The translations under genes and the position numbers were made by a program. Shown piece after piece: positions 7,388 to 16,334 of a DNA stretch of 64,000 nucleotides; the stretch's first letter is position 1; each line of letters opens with the position of its first letter. The stretch comes from JASSUD01 sp031963045 (GTDB taxonomy: Bacteria; Pseudomonadota; Gammaproteobacteria; Burkholderiales; Burkholderiaceae), in contig JASSUK010000014.1 of the NCBI GenBank assembly GCA_031963045.1, positions 15,498 to 79,497 on the forward strand, in the 5' to 3' direction. Below the pieces are notes generated by a model that was given only the letters and a program-made list of their open reading frames with translations, was not told the origin of the DNA and did no database searches.

Positions 7388-9670
7388 ATGGTTACGACAC
7401 ATAATTTAGGTTTCCCGCGCATAGGCGCTAAACGCGAGTTGAAGCTCGCACTAGAAGCGTACTGGAAGGGGCAATCTTCAAGAGATGCATTAAAAGCATT
7501 GGGCGCGCAACTGCGCCAGCAGCATTGGGAAAATCAGCAAGCGCTGGACTTTGCGCCTGTAGGGGATTTTTCTTTCTACGATCAAGTGCTCGATATGAGC
7601 TTCACATTAGGTAATTTGCCTGCGCGTGTAAAAAGCTTTAGAGGGGATGCGCTGGATAATTACTTTCGCGTAGCGCGTGGGCGCTCAGTCAATCATGGTG
7701 ACGATTGCTGCCATGGAGTGCAAGCTGGTGAAATGACCAAATGGTTTGATACTAACTACCACTACATCGTGCCAGAATTTAGCGCCTCCACCGAGTTTTC
7801 ACTCGATGCTTCGCGTTTACTTGAACAATGGGCGCAGTCACAAAGCCTAGGTGTGAAGGCTAAACCCGTAATTATTGGCCCCGTGACGTATCTATGGCTG
7901 GGTAAAGCGAAAGATGACACAGATAAATTGGCGCTTTTGCCACGCCTATTGCCTGCCTATCTGGAGCTCTTCAATCAACTCGCAGAGCAAGGTGTGGAGT
8001 GGGTACAGATCGATGAACCTGCGCTAGTCACTGAGCTAAGTAGCGAGTGGCAACAAGCTTTTGACACGGCCTATAAAGCGTTAAATACCGGCAAGGTCAA
8101 ACTATTACTCACGACCTATTTTGGCCAATTGCTAGAAAACCTAACACTTGCATGCCAGTTACCCGTGCAAGGCCTCCATATCGATGCCGTCCATGCACAA
8201 GCTGAAATAAACCAACTTGTAGCGCAATTACCCGCCGACAAAATATTGTCTTTAGGCGTAATTAATGGCCGTAATATTTGGAAGACCGATTTAACTGCGG
8301 CGCTTGAATGGTTAGAGCCAGTCCATGAAAAATTGGCTGAGCGTCTATGGCTTGCACCCTCTTGTTCGCTGCTACACGTGCCGGTTGATTTAAATAGTGA
8401 ACAAAAGCTAGATAGCGAAATCCGCTCATGGCTAGCCTTTGCTTTGCAAAAACTCGATGAACTAAATGTATTAGCTACAGCACTTAATAAAGGACGTGAT
8501 GCAGTAAAAGTTGAACTAGCCGCCAATGAAGCCGCTATTGCTGCTCGTCGCACATCACCACGAGTACACAATCCTGCTGTTAAAGAAGCAGTGGCTAAAA
8601 TAGATGCGGGATTAGGCCGTCGCCAAAGCCCTTACTCTGAGCGTGCAGCTAAACAAGCTGGGCTGTTAAATTTACCTGCTTATCCCACCACCACTATTGG
8701 GTCGTTCCCACAAACTGCTGAGATTCGCCAAGCACGTAGCTTGTTTAAAAGTGGCAAGCTAAACGAGGTGGATTACCATGCAGAAATGCAAGCTGAAATT
8801 ACCCGCAGTGTACGTGAGCAGGAAGCTTTGGGGCTGGATGTCTTAGTGCACGGGGAAGCTGAGCGCAACGATATGGTCGAGTACTTTGGCGAGCAGCTCG
8901 ATGGTTATGCATTTAGCCAATTTGGCTGGGTGCAGTCTTACGGTTCGCGTTGCGTGAAGCCACCTATCTTATTTGGTGACATTAGCCGTCCAAAAGCCAT
9001 GACAGTCCATTGGATTGAATATGCGCAATCGCTCACCGACAAACCTATGAAAGGCATGTTGACAGGCCCTGTCACCATTCTTAACTGGTCTTTTGTACGA
9101 GATGATCAACCGCGCTCCGTATCGTGCTACCAGCTTGCACTAGCCATCCGTCAAGAAGTATTGGATTTGGAGAGGGCGGGTATACGCGTGATTCAGATCG
9201 ATGAAGCGGCATTACGTGAAGGTTTGCCCTTACGCAAAGCACAATGGCAAACCTATCTAAACTGGGCGGTAGAGTCTTTCCGTATTGCTGCGAATGGGGT
9301 GGCAGATGAAACACAAATCCATACCCATATGTGCTACTCAGAGTTCAATGACATCATCGCCTCGATCGCAGATATGGATGCCGATGTGATTACTATTGAA
9401 ACATCGCGTTCCGATATGGAATTACTAGATGTATTCGATCACTTCAATTACCCGAACGACATAGGCCCAGGCGTATACGATATTCATTCACCGAATATCC
9501 CCACGCAAGAGCATATTGTGCAACTTATGCGCAAAGCAGCAGAGCGTATTCCTGCTGAGCGTTTATGGGTGAATCCAGACTGTGGCTTGAAGACACGTGC
9601 TTGGGAGGAAGTGATTCCTGCCTTACAAAACATGGTTGCCGCTGCACAGATATTGCGTGAAGCAGCTTAA
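7388..9670 (+). CDS. metE: Cobalamin-independent methionine synthase
   Basis: The enzyme transfers a methyl group from 5-methyltetrahydropteroyltri-glutamate to homocysteine without vitamin B12. The 760-aa length matches the family. Zinc ligands are visible as H647 and C649 (HTHMCYS), E671 (TIETSRS) and C732 (NPDCGLKTR). Both TIM-barrel halves are present, the first opening LGFPRIGAKRELK and the second TTIGSFPQTAEIR. It is transcribed away from metR, and a strong hairpin terminator follows at 9744-9803. Together with the metC-like gene at 15010 and asd, it suggests methionine is made by the bacterium. Confidence 0.98.
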   Translation: MVTTHNLGFPRIGAKRELKLALEAYWKGQSSRDALKALGAQLRQQHWENQQALDFAPVGDFSFYDQVLDMSFTLGNLPARVKSFRGDALDNYFRVARGRSVNHGDDCCHGVQAGEMTKWFDTNYHYIVPEFSASTEFSLDASRLLEQWAQSQSLGVKAKPVIIGPVTYLWLGKAKDDTDKLALLPRLLPAYLELFNQLAEQGVEWVQIDEPALVTELSSEWQQAFDTAYKALNTGKVKLLLTTYFGQLLENLTLACQLPVQGLHIDAVHAQAEINQLVAQLPADKILSLGVINGRNIWKTDLTAALEWLEPVHEKLAERLWLAPSCSLLHVPVDLNSEQKLDSEIRSWLAFALQKLDELNVLATALNKGRDAVKVELAANEAAIAARRTSPRVHNPAVKEAVAKIDAGLGRRQSPYSERAAKQAGLLNLPAYPTTTIGSFPQTAEIRQARSLFKSGKLNEVDYHAEMQAEITRSVREQEALGLDVLVHGEAERNDMVEYFGEQLDGYAFSQFGWVQSYGSRCVKPPILFGDISRPKAMTVHWIEYAQSLTDKPMKGMLTGPVTILNWSFVRDDQPRSVSCYQLALAIRQEVLDLERAGIRVIQIDEAALREGLPLRKAQWQTYLNWAVESFRIAANGVADETQIHTHMCYSEFNDIIASIADMDADVITIETSRSDMELLDVFDHFNYPNDIGPGVYDIHSPNIPTQEHIVQLMRKAAERIPAERLWVNPDCGLKTRAWEEVIPALQNMVAAAQILREAA

Positions 9671-9743
9671 TGCTCTCGTCAGTGCGGATAAAGCTTGTTT
9701 TGTAGGCATATAGCAAGCTTGGCTTAAAAAACGCACAAAAATA

Positions 9744-9803
9744 AAAAAACACCTCAAAAGTTGGACCTATGAAGGGGACAGCTCATTTTTGAGGTGTTTT
9801 TTT
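9744..9803 (+). terminator. Terminator after metE
   Basis: AAAAACACCTCAAAA (about 9744-9759) pairs with TTTTTGAGGTGTTTTTTT (9786-9803) around a 26-base loop and ends in a T run. The symmetric A and T flanks would let it work in both directions. The remaining sequence up to 9975 holds no gene I can support. Confidence 0.75.
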
Positions 9804-9975
9804 ATGGTGGTTAGGAGCGTGATGCACAGAACAATATACTTATATATTTTTTGCGATATAGCATGGATATGCTGCCTAAATAGAGATACGAGCAAGTAAG
9901 AGCAGTATGGCTGCATTACGCTTTAGTAAGGGTAGGCCTATCAATTGGCAATATGGATCGGTATTGGATACTCAT

Positions 9976-10018
9976 AAAAAAAAACCGACAAAGTTAGCCA
10001 CTGAGCTAACTTTGTCGG
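9976..10018 (-). terminator. Rho-independent terminator of the yajC-secD-secF operon
   Basis: CCGACAAAGTTAGC (9985-9998) and GCTAACTTTGTCGG (10005-10018) form a perfect 14-bp stem with a 6-base loop. Read on the minus strand the stem is followed by a run of T residues (A run at 9977-9984 on the plus strand). It lies about 40 bp beyond the secF stop. Confidence 0.9.
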
Positions 10019-10056
10019 GGGTGTAGGGGGCAATATCGCCGGAGTTATCTAAGAAC

Positions 10057-11007
10057 CTACACCTGTGCTCCAGCATTAGGATCATTCAAATCGGTCTTCG
10101 GTTTAATCGGGCGGATTAAATCTTCTCTTCTAATTCCAAGCCACATAGCTAAAGAAGCCGCTACGAAAACCGAAGAATAGATGCCGAATAAAATGCCAAT
10201 AGTGAGGGCGAGTGCAAAAAAGTGCAGGCTAGGGCCGCCCAATAGGAGCATCGCAAGCACCATCATTTGGGTACAGCCATGTGTGATGAGGGTGCGAGAG
10301 ATGGTGCGAGTAATAGCGTGGTCAATAGTTTGGGCTACGTTCAATGCTTTTTGTTTACGAAAGGTTTCACGGATGCGATCGAAAATAACCACCGATTCAT
10401 TCACCGAATACCCCAATACCGCCAACACAGCAGCCAGTACGGACAAGGAAAATTCCCACTGAAAAAAAGCAAAGCAGCCTAGGATAATCACGATATCGTG
10501 CAAATTGGCTATGAGGCCTGCAACGGCATACTTCCATTCAAAGCGTATAGATAAATAAACGCCAATTCCTAGTATTACGCATAACAAGGCAAAAAGACCG
10601 CCAGTCGCTAGCTCTTTGCCTACCTGAGGGCCTACAAATTCAATGCGTTGAAGATGCGCGCCAGGCTGCTGGGTACTGAGCGCTTGCATGATTTCTACAC
10701 TTTGTTGTGCGGAGGTGCGCCCTTTTTGTAGTGGCAGACGAATGAGAATATCGCGTGAGGTGCCAAAGGTTTGTACCTGCGCGTGTTCATAGCCCAGCTT
10801 ATGCAGCGTGTTTCGCACGGGCTCCAGCCGAACTGCTTCGGGGTATTGCACTTCAAGCACCGTGCCGCCTGTAAACTCAACAGAAAGGTGCAAGCCTTTG
10901 TGCACTAGAAAAAAAATGGCAGCAAGAAAAGTGCATAGCGAGATCGCGTTAAATAACAGCGAGTACCGCATAAATGGAATATCTTTACGAATAGGGAAAA
11001 ATTCCAT
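10057..11007 (-). CDS. secF: Protein translocase subunit SecF
   Basis: SecF works with SecD and YajC at the SecYEG channel and uses the proton gradient to complete export of proteins to the periplasm. The protein is 316 aa with six predicted membrane helices, the first at about 18-36, and a periplasmic domain containing FTGGTVLEVQYPE. Helices 2-6 include SVNESVVIFDRIRETFR, the signature of the RND-like SecF family, and TLITHGCTQMMVLAML. It follows secD by 37 bp on the minus strand. Confidence 0.96.
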   Translation of the reverse strand: MEFFPIRKDIPFMRYSLLFNAISLCTFLAAIFFLVHKGLHLSVEFTGGTVLEVQYPEAVRLEPVRNTLHKLGYEHAQVQTFGTSRDILIRLPLQKGRTSAQQSVEIMQALSTQQPGAHLQRIEFVGPQVGKELATGGLFALLCVILGIGVYLSIRFEWKYAVAGLIANLHDIVIILGCFAFFQWEFSLSVLAAVLAVLGYSVNESVVIFDRIRETFRKQKALNVAQTIDHAITRTISRTLITHGCTQMMVLAMLLLGGPSLHFFALALTIGILFGIYSSVFVAASLAMWLGIRREDLIRPIKPKTDLNDPNAGAQV

Positions 11008-11044
11008 TCAATGCTCCAAAAATAAAAAATGGGAGTTATAGGGT

Positions 11045-12916
11045 TTACCCTACGGCTACTTTTTTGAGTTTTTTGCGTGAGCCATACCATAGGTTAACGA
11101 GCCCACGTGCAAAGAAAACCGATGAAAACATCGATGTCAAAATGCCGATGCAGTGCACCACGGCAAAGCCTCGTAATGGACCCGCACCTAAGGCTAGTAG
11201 CGCTAAGCCTGCGATAAGGGTAGTGACATTTGAATCTAAAATAGTGGCCCATGCATGGCTAAAACCTGCAGCAATAGCCGTTTGTGGCGGTGCACCATTA
11301 CGCTGTTCTTCGCGAATGCGCTCATTGATCAATACATTTGAATCAATAGCCATACCTAGTGCAAGTGCGATGGCAGCGATGCCAGGTAAAGTTAAAGTGG
11401 CTTGTAGCAAAGACAAAATAGCTATAAGCAGCAGTACATTTAACCCTAACGCCAAGACGGAAATAACCCCAAAAACAAGGTAATACACGCCCATAAATAG
11501 CGCGATGGCGAGTAGGCCATAGCGTACGGAAGCCATACCCTTTTGAATATTATCGGCTCCTAAATTAGGGCCGATGGTGCGCTCTTCAATGATTTCCATT
11601 GGTGCTGCTAGTGAGCCTGCACGCAATAAAAGGGCTAAATCGTTAGCTGCTTGCGTAGAGCGTGAACCGGTAATTTGGAAACTATCACTGAGCTCAGATT
11701 GAATAGTGGCTACGGTCAGTATTTCCGCTTTGCCTTTTTCAAACAAAATCATCGCCATCGGGTGGCCAATATGCTCGCGTGACACACTTTTGAGCGCGCG
11801 CCCACCTACTGCATCTAGGCGAATTTTGACAGCAGGGCGTTGTTGCTCATCAAATCCAGCTGATGCATCCATGATGCGATCGCCGGTAAAAATAACCTGC
11901 TTTTTAAGGCGTATCGCGCTGCCTGGGCCTTGCATGAATAATTCATCGTCAGCCGGTAGAGGCTGGGATGGATCCAGCCCAGCTGGGCTGTCATCCGCTA
12001 AACGTGCTTCTAAGGTGGCGGTGCGTCCAATAATATCTTTTGCTTTGGCCGTATCTTGCACGCCTGGCAGCTCTACTACGATGCGATCTACGCCTTGGCG
12101 TTGAATAATCGGTTCGGCAACGCCTAGTTCATTAATACGGTTGTGCAGTGTGACTTGATTTTGTTCTACAGCGGCATCTTCTACGGCACGCTGAGTAATA
12201 TCGCTCATCGTGCCGGTTAATATGTAGCCTTTAGCGCCGTCTGGCATTTTGCGCCACTGTAAATCTTGAATTTGATTCGAAAGTAAACGCTCCGCTGTGC
12301 TGGCTATATTTTCTTCATTTACATGCACGGTAATGCGGTTATCCACGCGGCGCACAATGGCATGAATTTTGCGGTCTCGTAAACTAGCGCGGGTGTCTGC
12401 GAGTGCGGTATCCAGTTTTTTATTCAGTGCAGCATTTGTATCTACGCGTAATAAAAAATGCACGCCACCGCGCAAATCCAGCCCTAAGTACATAGGCCGT
12501 GCCTGCAGCGTTTCTAGCCAAGTTGGCGATGCGCTTTGCAGATTTAGAGCAACAATATAAGCAGGATTATTTGGGTCAGGATTAAGTGCCTTGAGCAATA
12601 CCTCTTTAGCTCGCAGCTGGGCATCGGTATCTTGCATGCGCACAATGATATTCGCTGCTGATGCCGCTCCAGATGCATGGTGGGCTGTTTGATGGAGGCG
12701 GATGTTTTGTGCGCTGAGATGTTCGCGAGCTAGTGCTGCTTCAACCATTTGCAAGGTGCTTGCATCGAGCGCATTTAAAGAACCTGTAGCAGAAGCTTGT
12801 GCGCTAGATATTTGGATGGCAGGGAAGGTGCCAAATATATTGGGTAGCGCATAGAGTAGGCCAAATGCCAGCGCTGTAAGCATTACAGCGTACTTCCACA
12901 GAGGGTAGCGATTCAT
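11045..12916 (-). CDS. secD: Protein translocase subunit SecD
   Basis: SecD pairs with SecF in the proton-driven late step of Sec export. The start chosen is ATG at 12916 (MNRYPLWKYAVML, 623 aa), which is how the family begins; the longer frame to 13171 overlaps yajC and adds 85 unrelated residues. The signature MYLGLDLRGGVHFLLRVD lies in the P1 region, and the six-helix C-terminal block contains AIDSNVLINERIREE. No clear Shine-Dalgarno sequence precedes 12916, so translation may be coupled to yajC upstream. Length is close to that of other betaproteobacterial SecD. Confidence 0.95.
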   Translation of the reverse strand: MNRYPLWKYAVMLTALAFGLLYALPNIFGTFPAIQISSAQASATGSLNALDASTLQMVEAALAREHLSAQNIRLHQTAHHASGAASAANIIVRMQDTDAQLRAKEVLLKALNPDPNNPAYIVALNLQSASPTWLETLQARPMYLGLDLRGGVHFLLRVDTNAALNKKLDTALADTRASLRDRKIHAIVRRVDNRITVHVNEENIASTAERLLSNQIQDLQWRKMPDGAKGYILTGTMSDITQRAVEDAAVEQNQVTLHNRINELGVAEPIIQRQGVDRIVVELPGVQDTAKAKDIIGRTATLEARLADDSPAGLDPSQPLPADDELFMQGPGSAIRLKKQVIFTGDRIMDASAGFDEQQRPAVKIRLDAVGGRALKSVSREHIGHPMAMILFEKGKAEILTVATIQSELSDSFQITGSRSTQAANDLALLLRAGSLAAPMEIIEERTIGPNLGADNIQKGMASVRYGLLAIALFMGVYYLVFGVISVLALGLNVLLLIAILSLLQATLTLPGIAAIALALGMAIDSNVLINERIREEQRNGAPPQTAIAAGFSHAWATILDSNVTTLIAGLALLALGAGPLRGFAVVHCIGILTSMFSSVFFARGLVNLWYGSRKKLKKVAVG

Positions 12917-13067
12917 GGGCAGGAGAGGGATTTTTTTGAGATGGGTGCTTTTTAGAGTCTGTTCAAAGGCGTAAAAAGCGAAATGGTAGAGGCGGGGGGA
13001 AGTACCACCCACCTCTATTTTTACTTTTCCAAAAACCTTAAACAGAAGTTTTTGCAAAAACTCAATT

Positions 13068-13403
13068 TTACAGCGCCTTGATAGTGCCTTTAGGCAAAGT
13101 AAGCGTGACAGCGCTTTTTTGTACAGTAACTGTAACATTCTCTGCAATTTCGAGGCTGAGATAAGGCTCATTTACTTTGGTTACTTTTCCAACCAAGCCA
13201 CCGCTTACCAACACTTCATCGCCTTTAGCGACCGAGGCCAGCATCGCACGATGCTCTTTCTGACGCTTCATTTGAGGGCGAATCATAATGAAATACAACA
13301 CCGCAAACATCAAAATCAGCGGTAGGAAATTCATAAGGCTGGATTCGGTGGCGGTTTTAGCTAATGAAGTGGTTCCTTCTGCAAAAGCTTGACTAATAAA
13401 CAT
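13068..13403 (-). CDS. yajC: Sec translocase accessory protein YajC
   Basis: This is a small (111 aa) single-helix inner membrane protein in the SecDF-YajC complex. The helix spans about 23-42 (FLPLILMFAVLYFIMIRPQ), followed by the conserved QMKRQKEHRAMLASVAKGDEV and a beta-rich cytoplasmic end. It is the first gene of yajC-secD-secF. In many betaproteobacteria queA and tgt come before yajC; here the upstream 500 bp hold only repeats and unexplained sequence. Confidence 0.95.
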   Translation of the reverse strand: MFISQAFAEGTTSLAKTATESSLMNFLPLILMFAVLYFIMIRPQMKRQKEHRAMLASVAKGDEVLVSGGLVGKVTKVNEPYLSLEIAENVTVTVQKSAVTLTLPKGTIKAL

Positions 13404-13730
13404 GCTGCATCTCCCTAAAAATTAAAAATCGATTTTTGATTGACCAGAAAAGGCGCGCCGCAAAGGCACATCGCGGCTGACATGCCCGCGATAGTACTAC
13501 TTCATCATACAAATAAGCTAAAGCGGATCCTGTATTTGCATACACGCCCCCCCTCTTTGCGCTCATGATCTTTTAGGCGCTATGAAACCCGTTTTCTAGA
13601 CCAATCAACAAGGCATGCATTCTAGAGCGTTTTTCAATGCACGTGGACGGCTATACCCCTTTATAAGCACTAAAAAAGCGTTTTTATGCAAAAAATGACC
13701 ACTTTTGAGCCTCGCTGAGCGTTCTATCTG
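13404..13730. other. Intergenic stretch without recognised gene
   Basis: This region between yajC and family A copy A3 holds the yajC leader next to 13404, with GGGAGATGC just before the ATG. Beyond that I see no coding signal, RNA gene or long hairpin. It may be the eroded remains of genes lost upstream of yajC. Confidence 0.4.
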
Positions 13731-13902
13731 GTAGGTTGGGGTGACGAAGGAACCCCAACATGCACGCCACTGACCTGTAATCATTGCTTTTGAAATCCAC
13801 ATGCACACCACTACCTTCTAATCATGGCCTTTTGCAAACATAAGCAGGTTTTAAAAGGTCTATGGTATGCATGTTGGGGTTCCTTCGTCACCACCAACCT
13901 AC
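13731..13902. repeat. Family A palindromic repeat, enlarged copy (A3) with internal duplication
   Basis: The arms are GTAGGTTGGGGTGACGAAGG (13731-13750) and its partner ending CACCACCAACCTAC (13902). It is about 40 bp longer than other copies because the segment around ATGCACGCCACTGACC is repeated in diverged form as ATGCACACCACTACC (from 13801). It ends 4 bp from the comF stop. Confidence 0.85.
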
Positions 13903-13906
13903 ACTT

Positions 13907-14731
13907 TCATGGAGCGCGTACAGCACGTAACGCAACTATATTAGTTACCCGTTTTGCTCCTGCGTTTTTAAGCAGTCTAGCAATGACTTCAAGCGTGGTA
14001 CCTGAGGTCATCACATCATCTACCACAGCAATATGCTGTCCAGCGAGAGAGGCGATAGGGCGAGCAAGTTCAAATGCTTTGGAAAGATTACGGCGACGCT
14101 CACGTGCATTGAGCTGAAGTTGAGGAGGGGTGTCTCGGATGCGTTTGAGTAAATCATATTGTGTTGCTAAATCAAGCGCACTTGCTAGCGGTCGTGCAAT
14201 TTCCCATGCTTGGTTATAGCCTCGTTGACTTAACCGTCGAGCAGACAAAGGAACGGGTACGATGAGATGGGGCCAATCTGTTGTCTGCCATGTACTACGC
14301 ACCACTTCTGCAAGACGCCTTGCCCATTCGCTAGCGACGGCTAAACGTGCATGAAATTTTAGGCCTAGTGCTAATACATCTAGTGTAGGCGCGTAATTGG
14401 CGAGGATGAGCGTGCGCTCAAAGGAAGGAGGGTGCGTAATGCACGCACCACATAGCAAATTATTAGCAGTAAGTGGTAATGCGCAACATGCACATCGATA
14501 TTGCTGCATGCCAAAGTACTGGACATCACACAGTGCGCATAATCCATGACGAGCGGGTTGTTTGCAGATGAGGCAGCTAGCAGGCAATAGCACTTGCCCA
14601 AGCCTTAAACCTACAACACCTAATTTTTTTAGAATCTTGTTACGGCTTGCTAAAAACAATCGCCATTTTTGTGCAGTGAGCCAGGCATGCTTTTGTAACG
14701 TTGAAAAGGAATTTTCAAAGGTAGAAGGCAT
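13907..14731 (-). CDS. comF: ComF family phosphoribosyltransferase-like protein
   Basis: The 274-aa protein has an N-terminal zinc-finger-like Cys cluster (CLICKQPARHGLCALC, then CACCALPL and LLCGAC, about 58-108) and a C-terminal type I phosphoribosyltransferase domain with the PRPP loop VAVVDDVMTSGTT (about 239-251). ComF proteins support handling of incoming DNA during natural transformation, although the enzyme reaction is unknown. It is near the pilB-pilC-pilD cluster, and both could be remains of a DNA-uptake system. The first 45 residues are basic and not conserved in the family, so a later start is possible. Confidence 0.85.
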   Translation of the reverse strand: MPSTFENSFSTLQKHAWLTAQKWRLFLASRNKILKKLGVVGLRLGQVLLPASCLICKQPARHGLCALCDVQYFGMQQYRCACCALPLTANNLLCGACITHPPSFERTLILANYAPTLDVLALGLKFHARLAVASEWARRLAEVVRSTWQTTDWPHLIVPVPLSARRLSQRGYNQAWEIARPLASALDLATQYDLLKRIRDTPPQLQLNARERRRNLSKAFELARPIASLAGQHIAVVDDVMTSGTTLEVIARLLKNAGAKRVTNIVALRAVRAP

Positions 14732-14881
14732 GATAGAAAGACCGGTGCAATAAGCGCATTTAGAGAAGCGTTAGGGTATTTATTAGACAGGAATCAATAG
14801 TTTGCGTCTATTAGGCTGTATGGTTTTGGAATTGATCCCGTTTTGTGAGATGCTTATTTAGCATATAAAGATCACCTTGAT

Positions 14882-14900
14882 CTCCAACAACTTGTTGGAG
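14882..14900. promoter_or_regulatory. Perfect 19-bp palindrome upstream of metC-like gene
   Basis: CTCCAACAA and TTGTTGGAG flank a single central base. It sits about 110 bp before the likely metC start and between two divergent genes, where an operator would be expected. No T run follows, so a terminator is less likely. The protein that might bind is unknown. Confidence 0.45.
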
Positions 14901-15009
14901 AAGTTGGATGGAGGTAAACCCCCTTCCAGCGTTTGGACAAGAAATCTCACATAGAGTACGCGGGGATTTTTCTTATTGTGAGGCCACATTATTTTTGAAA
15001 TGGATATCC

Positions 15010-16194
15010 ATGACACAGCATTCCCTAAGCCAAATGGCTAGTTCTTTAATTCATCCAAAAGAAAAAAAAGCGGTAGGCTGGCAATCGCTTGGTGTACCTA
15101 TTGATCGGGCTTCTACAGTGGTGTTCCCCGATTTGGCTACGTTCCGATCTCATGATTGGGATGATGACACGCAATGGCGTTATGGTCTCTATGGCACCCC
15201 TACAACTGCTGCATTGGCACAGCGTATAGCTATTTTAGAGGGAGGGGAGTACGCGCTTTTGCAACCGTCTGGGCTGGCAGCGATTTCGAATATTTATTTT
15301 GGGCTGATGAAGGTAGGTGATGATGTATTGGTTCCCGATAATGCCTATATTTCTAATCGCGAGCATGGTGATTGGCTAGCAGAGCGCTTGGGAGTTTCAG
15401 TGCGGTATTACGATCCTATGATTGGCTCAGGTATTGCAGAATTAATAAAACCAAACACGCGTCTTTTATGGATTGAAGCTCCAGGCTCGGTGACGATGGA
15501 AGTGCCCGATGTGCGTGCTCTGACAGCCGTTGCGAGTCAGTATGGTGTTATTACCGCTCTAGATAATACTTATTCAGGTGGCTTGGCTTTTAGGCCTTTT
15601 GAGCATGGGTGCGATATTTCTATGCATGCACTCACTAAATATCCCTCTGGCGGTAGTGATGTGCTTATGGGTGCTACGGTTACCAAAGATCGGCAGTTGC
15701 ACACGCAACTTAAACTGGCCCGTATGCGCATGGGGTTAAACGTATCGGTAGATGATTGCGCGCTGGTTTTGCGCAGTTTGAATAGCCTAGCAACACGTTA
15801 TGAAGCTCATACTCGCAGTGCCTTGGAGCTTGCCAAGTGGCTTAAGAGCCGCTCTGAAATTGATTTGGTTTTACACCCTGCTTTGCCGGATTGCCCAGGC
15901 CATGCCCACTGGAAGCGCGATTTCGATGGAGCAGGGGGGTTGTTCTCGGTGGTTTTTAATCCGACTTTCTCTGAAGCGCAGATAGATGCTTTTATTGAAG
16001 GATTGCATCTTTTTAAAATTGGTTTAAGTTGGGGCGGAGCACATAGTTTGGCGCTTCCTTATAGAGTCGCCAATCTGCGCACCGCCACCCGCTGGACGCA
16101 TGCCGGAACTTTGGTGCGCTTTTATATTGGCTTGGAAGCTACACAAGATTTACGCGCAGATTTAGAGCAAAGCTTAAAAATGCATTTATCGTAG
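15010..16194 (+). CDS. metC: Cystathionine beta-lyase-like PLP enzyme
   Basis: The protein belongs to the Cys/Met metabolism PLP family. The start chosen is ATG at 15010 (394 aa, normal for the family); the frame is open to 14908 but the extra residues are not family-like. Visible are the early substrate segment YGLYGTPTTAALAQRIA, the PLP phosphate region QPSGLAAISNIY, Asp in LDNTYSGGL and the Schiff-base Lys in MHALTKYPSGGSD. Cystathionine beta-lyase splits cystathionine into homocysteine, pyruvate and ammonia, feeding MetE. Related lyases and transsulfurases share these motifs, so the precise reaction is moderately sure. Confidence 0.85.
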   Translation: MTQHSLSQMASSLIHPKEKKAVGWQSLGVPIDRASTVVFPDLATFRSHDWDDDTQWRYGLYGTPTTAALAQRIAILEGGEYALLQPSGLAAISNIYFGLMKVGDDVLVPDNAYISNREHGDWLAERLGVSVRYYDPMIGSGIAELIKPNTRLLWIEAPGSVTMEVPDVRALTAVASQYGVITALDNTYSGGLAFRPFEHGCDISMHALTKYPSGGSDVLMGATVTKDRQLHTQLKLARMRMGLNVSVDDCALVLRSLNSLATRYEAHTRSALELAKWLKSRSEIDLVLHPALPDCPGHAHWKRDFDGAGGLFSVVFNPTFSEAQIDAFIEGLHLFKIGLSWGGAHSLALPYRVANLRTATRWTHAGTLVRFYIGLEATQDLRADLEQSLKMHLS

Positions 16195-16202
16195 AAAGAA
16201 CG

Positions 16203-16334
16203 GTAGGTTGGCGGTGACGAAGGAACCCCAACATGCGTACCACGGACTTGTAATCATCGCTTTTAATATGCATATGCAGGTTTTAAAAGGATTGTGGTCA
16301 TCATGTTGGGGTTCGTACCTCACCACCAACCTAC
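16203..16334. repeat. Family A palindromic repeat, full copy (A4) overlapping the pilD stop codon
   Basis: The 132-bp inverted repeat starts 9 bp after the metC stop and ends inside the pilD reading frame. Its left arm has the variant GACGAAGGAACC and its right arm the partner of the other variant, GAGGTACGAACC, so the hairpin carries an internal mismatch. The TGA of pilD is part of the right arm. Confidence 0.9.

Noticed and set aside
8116..8571. Long minus-strand frame inside metE
   Set aside because: It is a shadow of metE, Ser-rich and without a ribosome-binding site.
12917..13171. N-terminal extension of secD to 13171
   Set aside because: It overlaps yajC, and the added 85 residues are basic and not SecD-like; MNRYPLWKYAV at 12916 is the family start.
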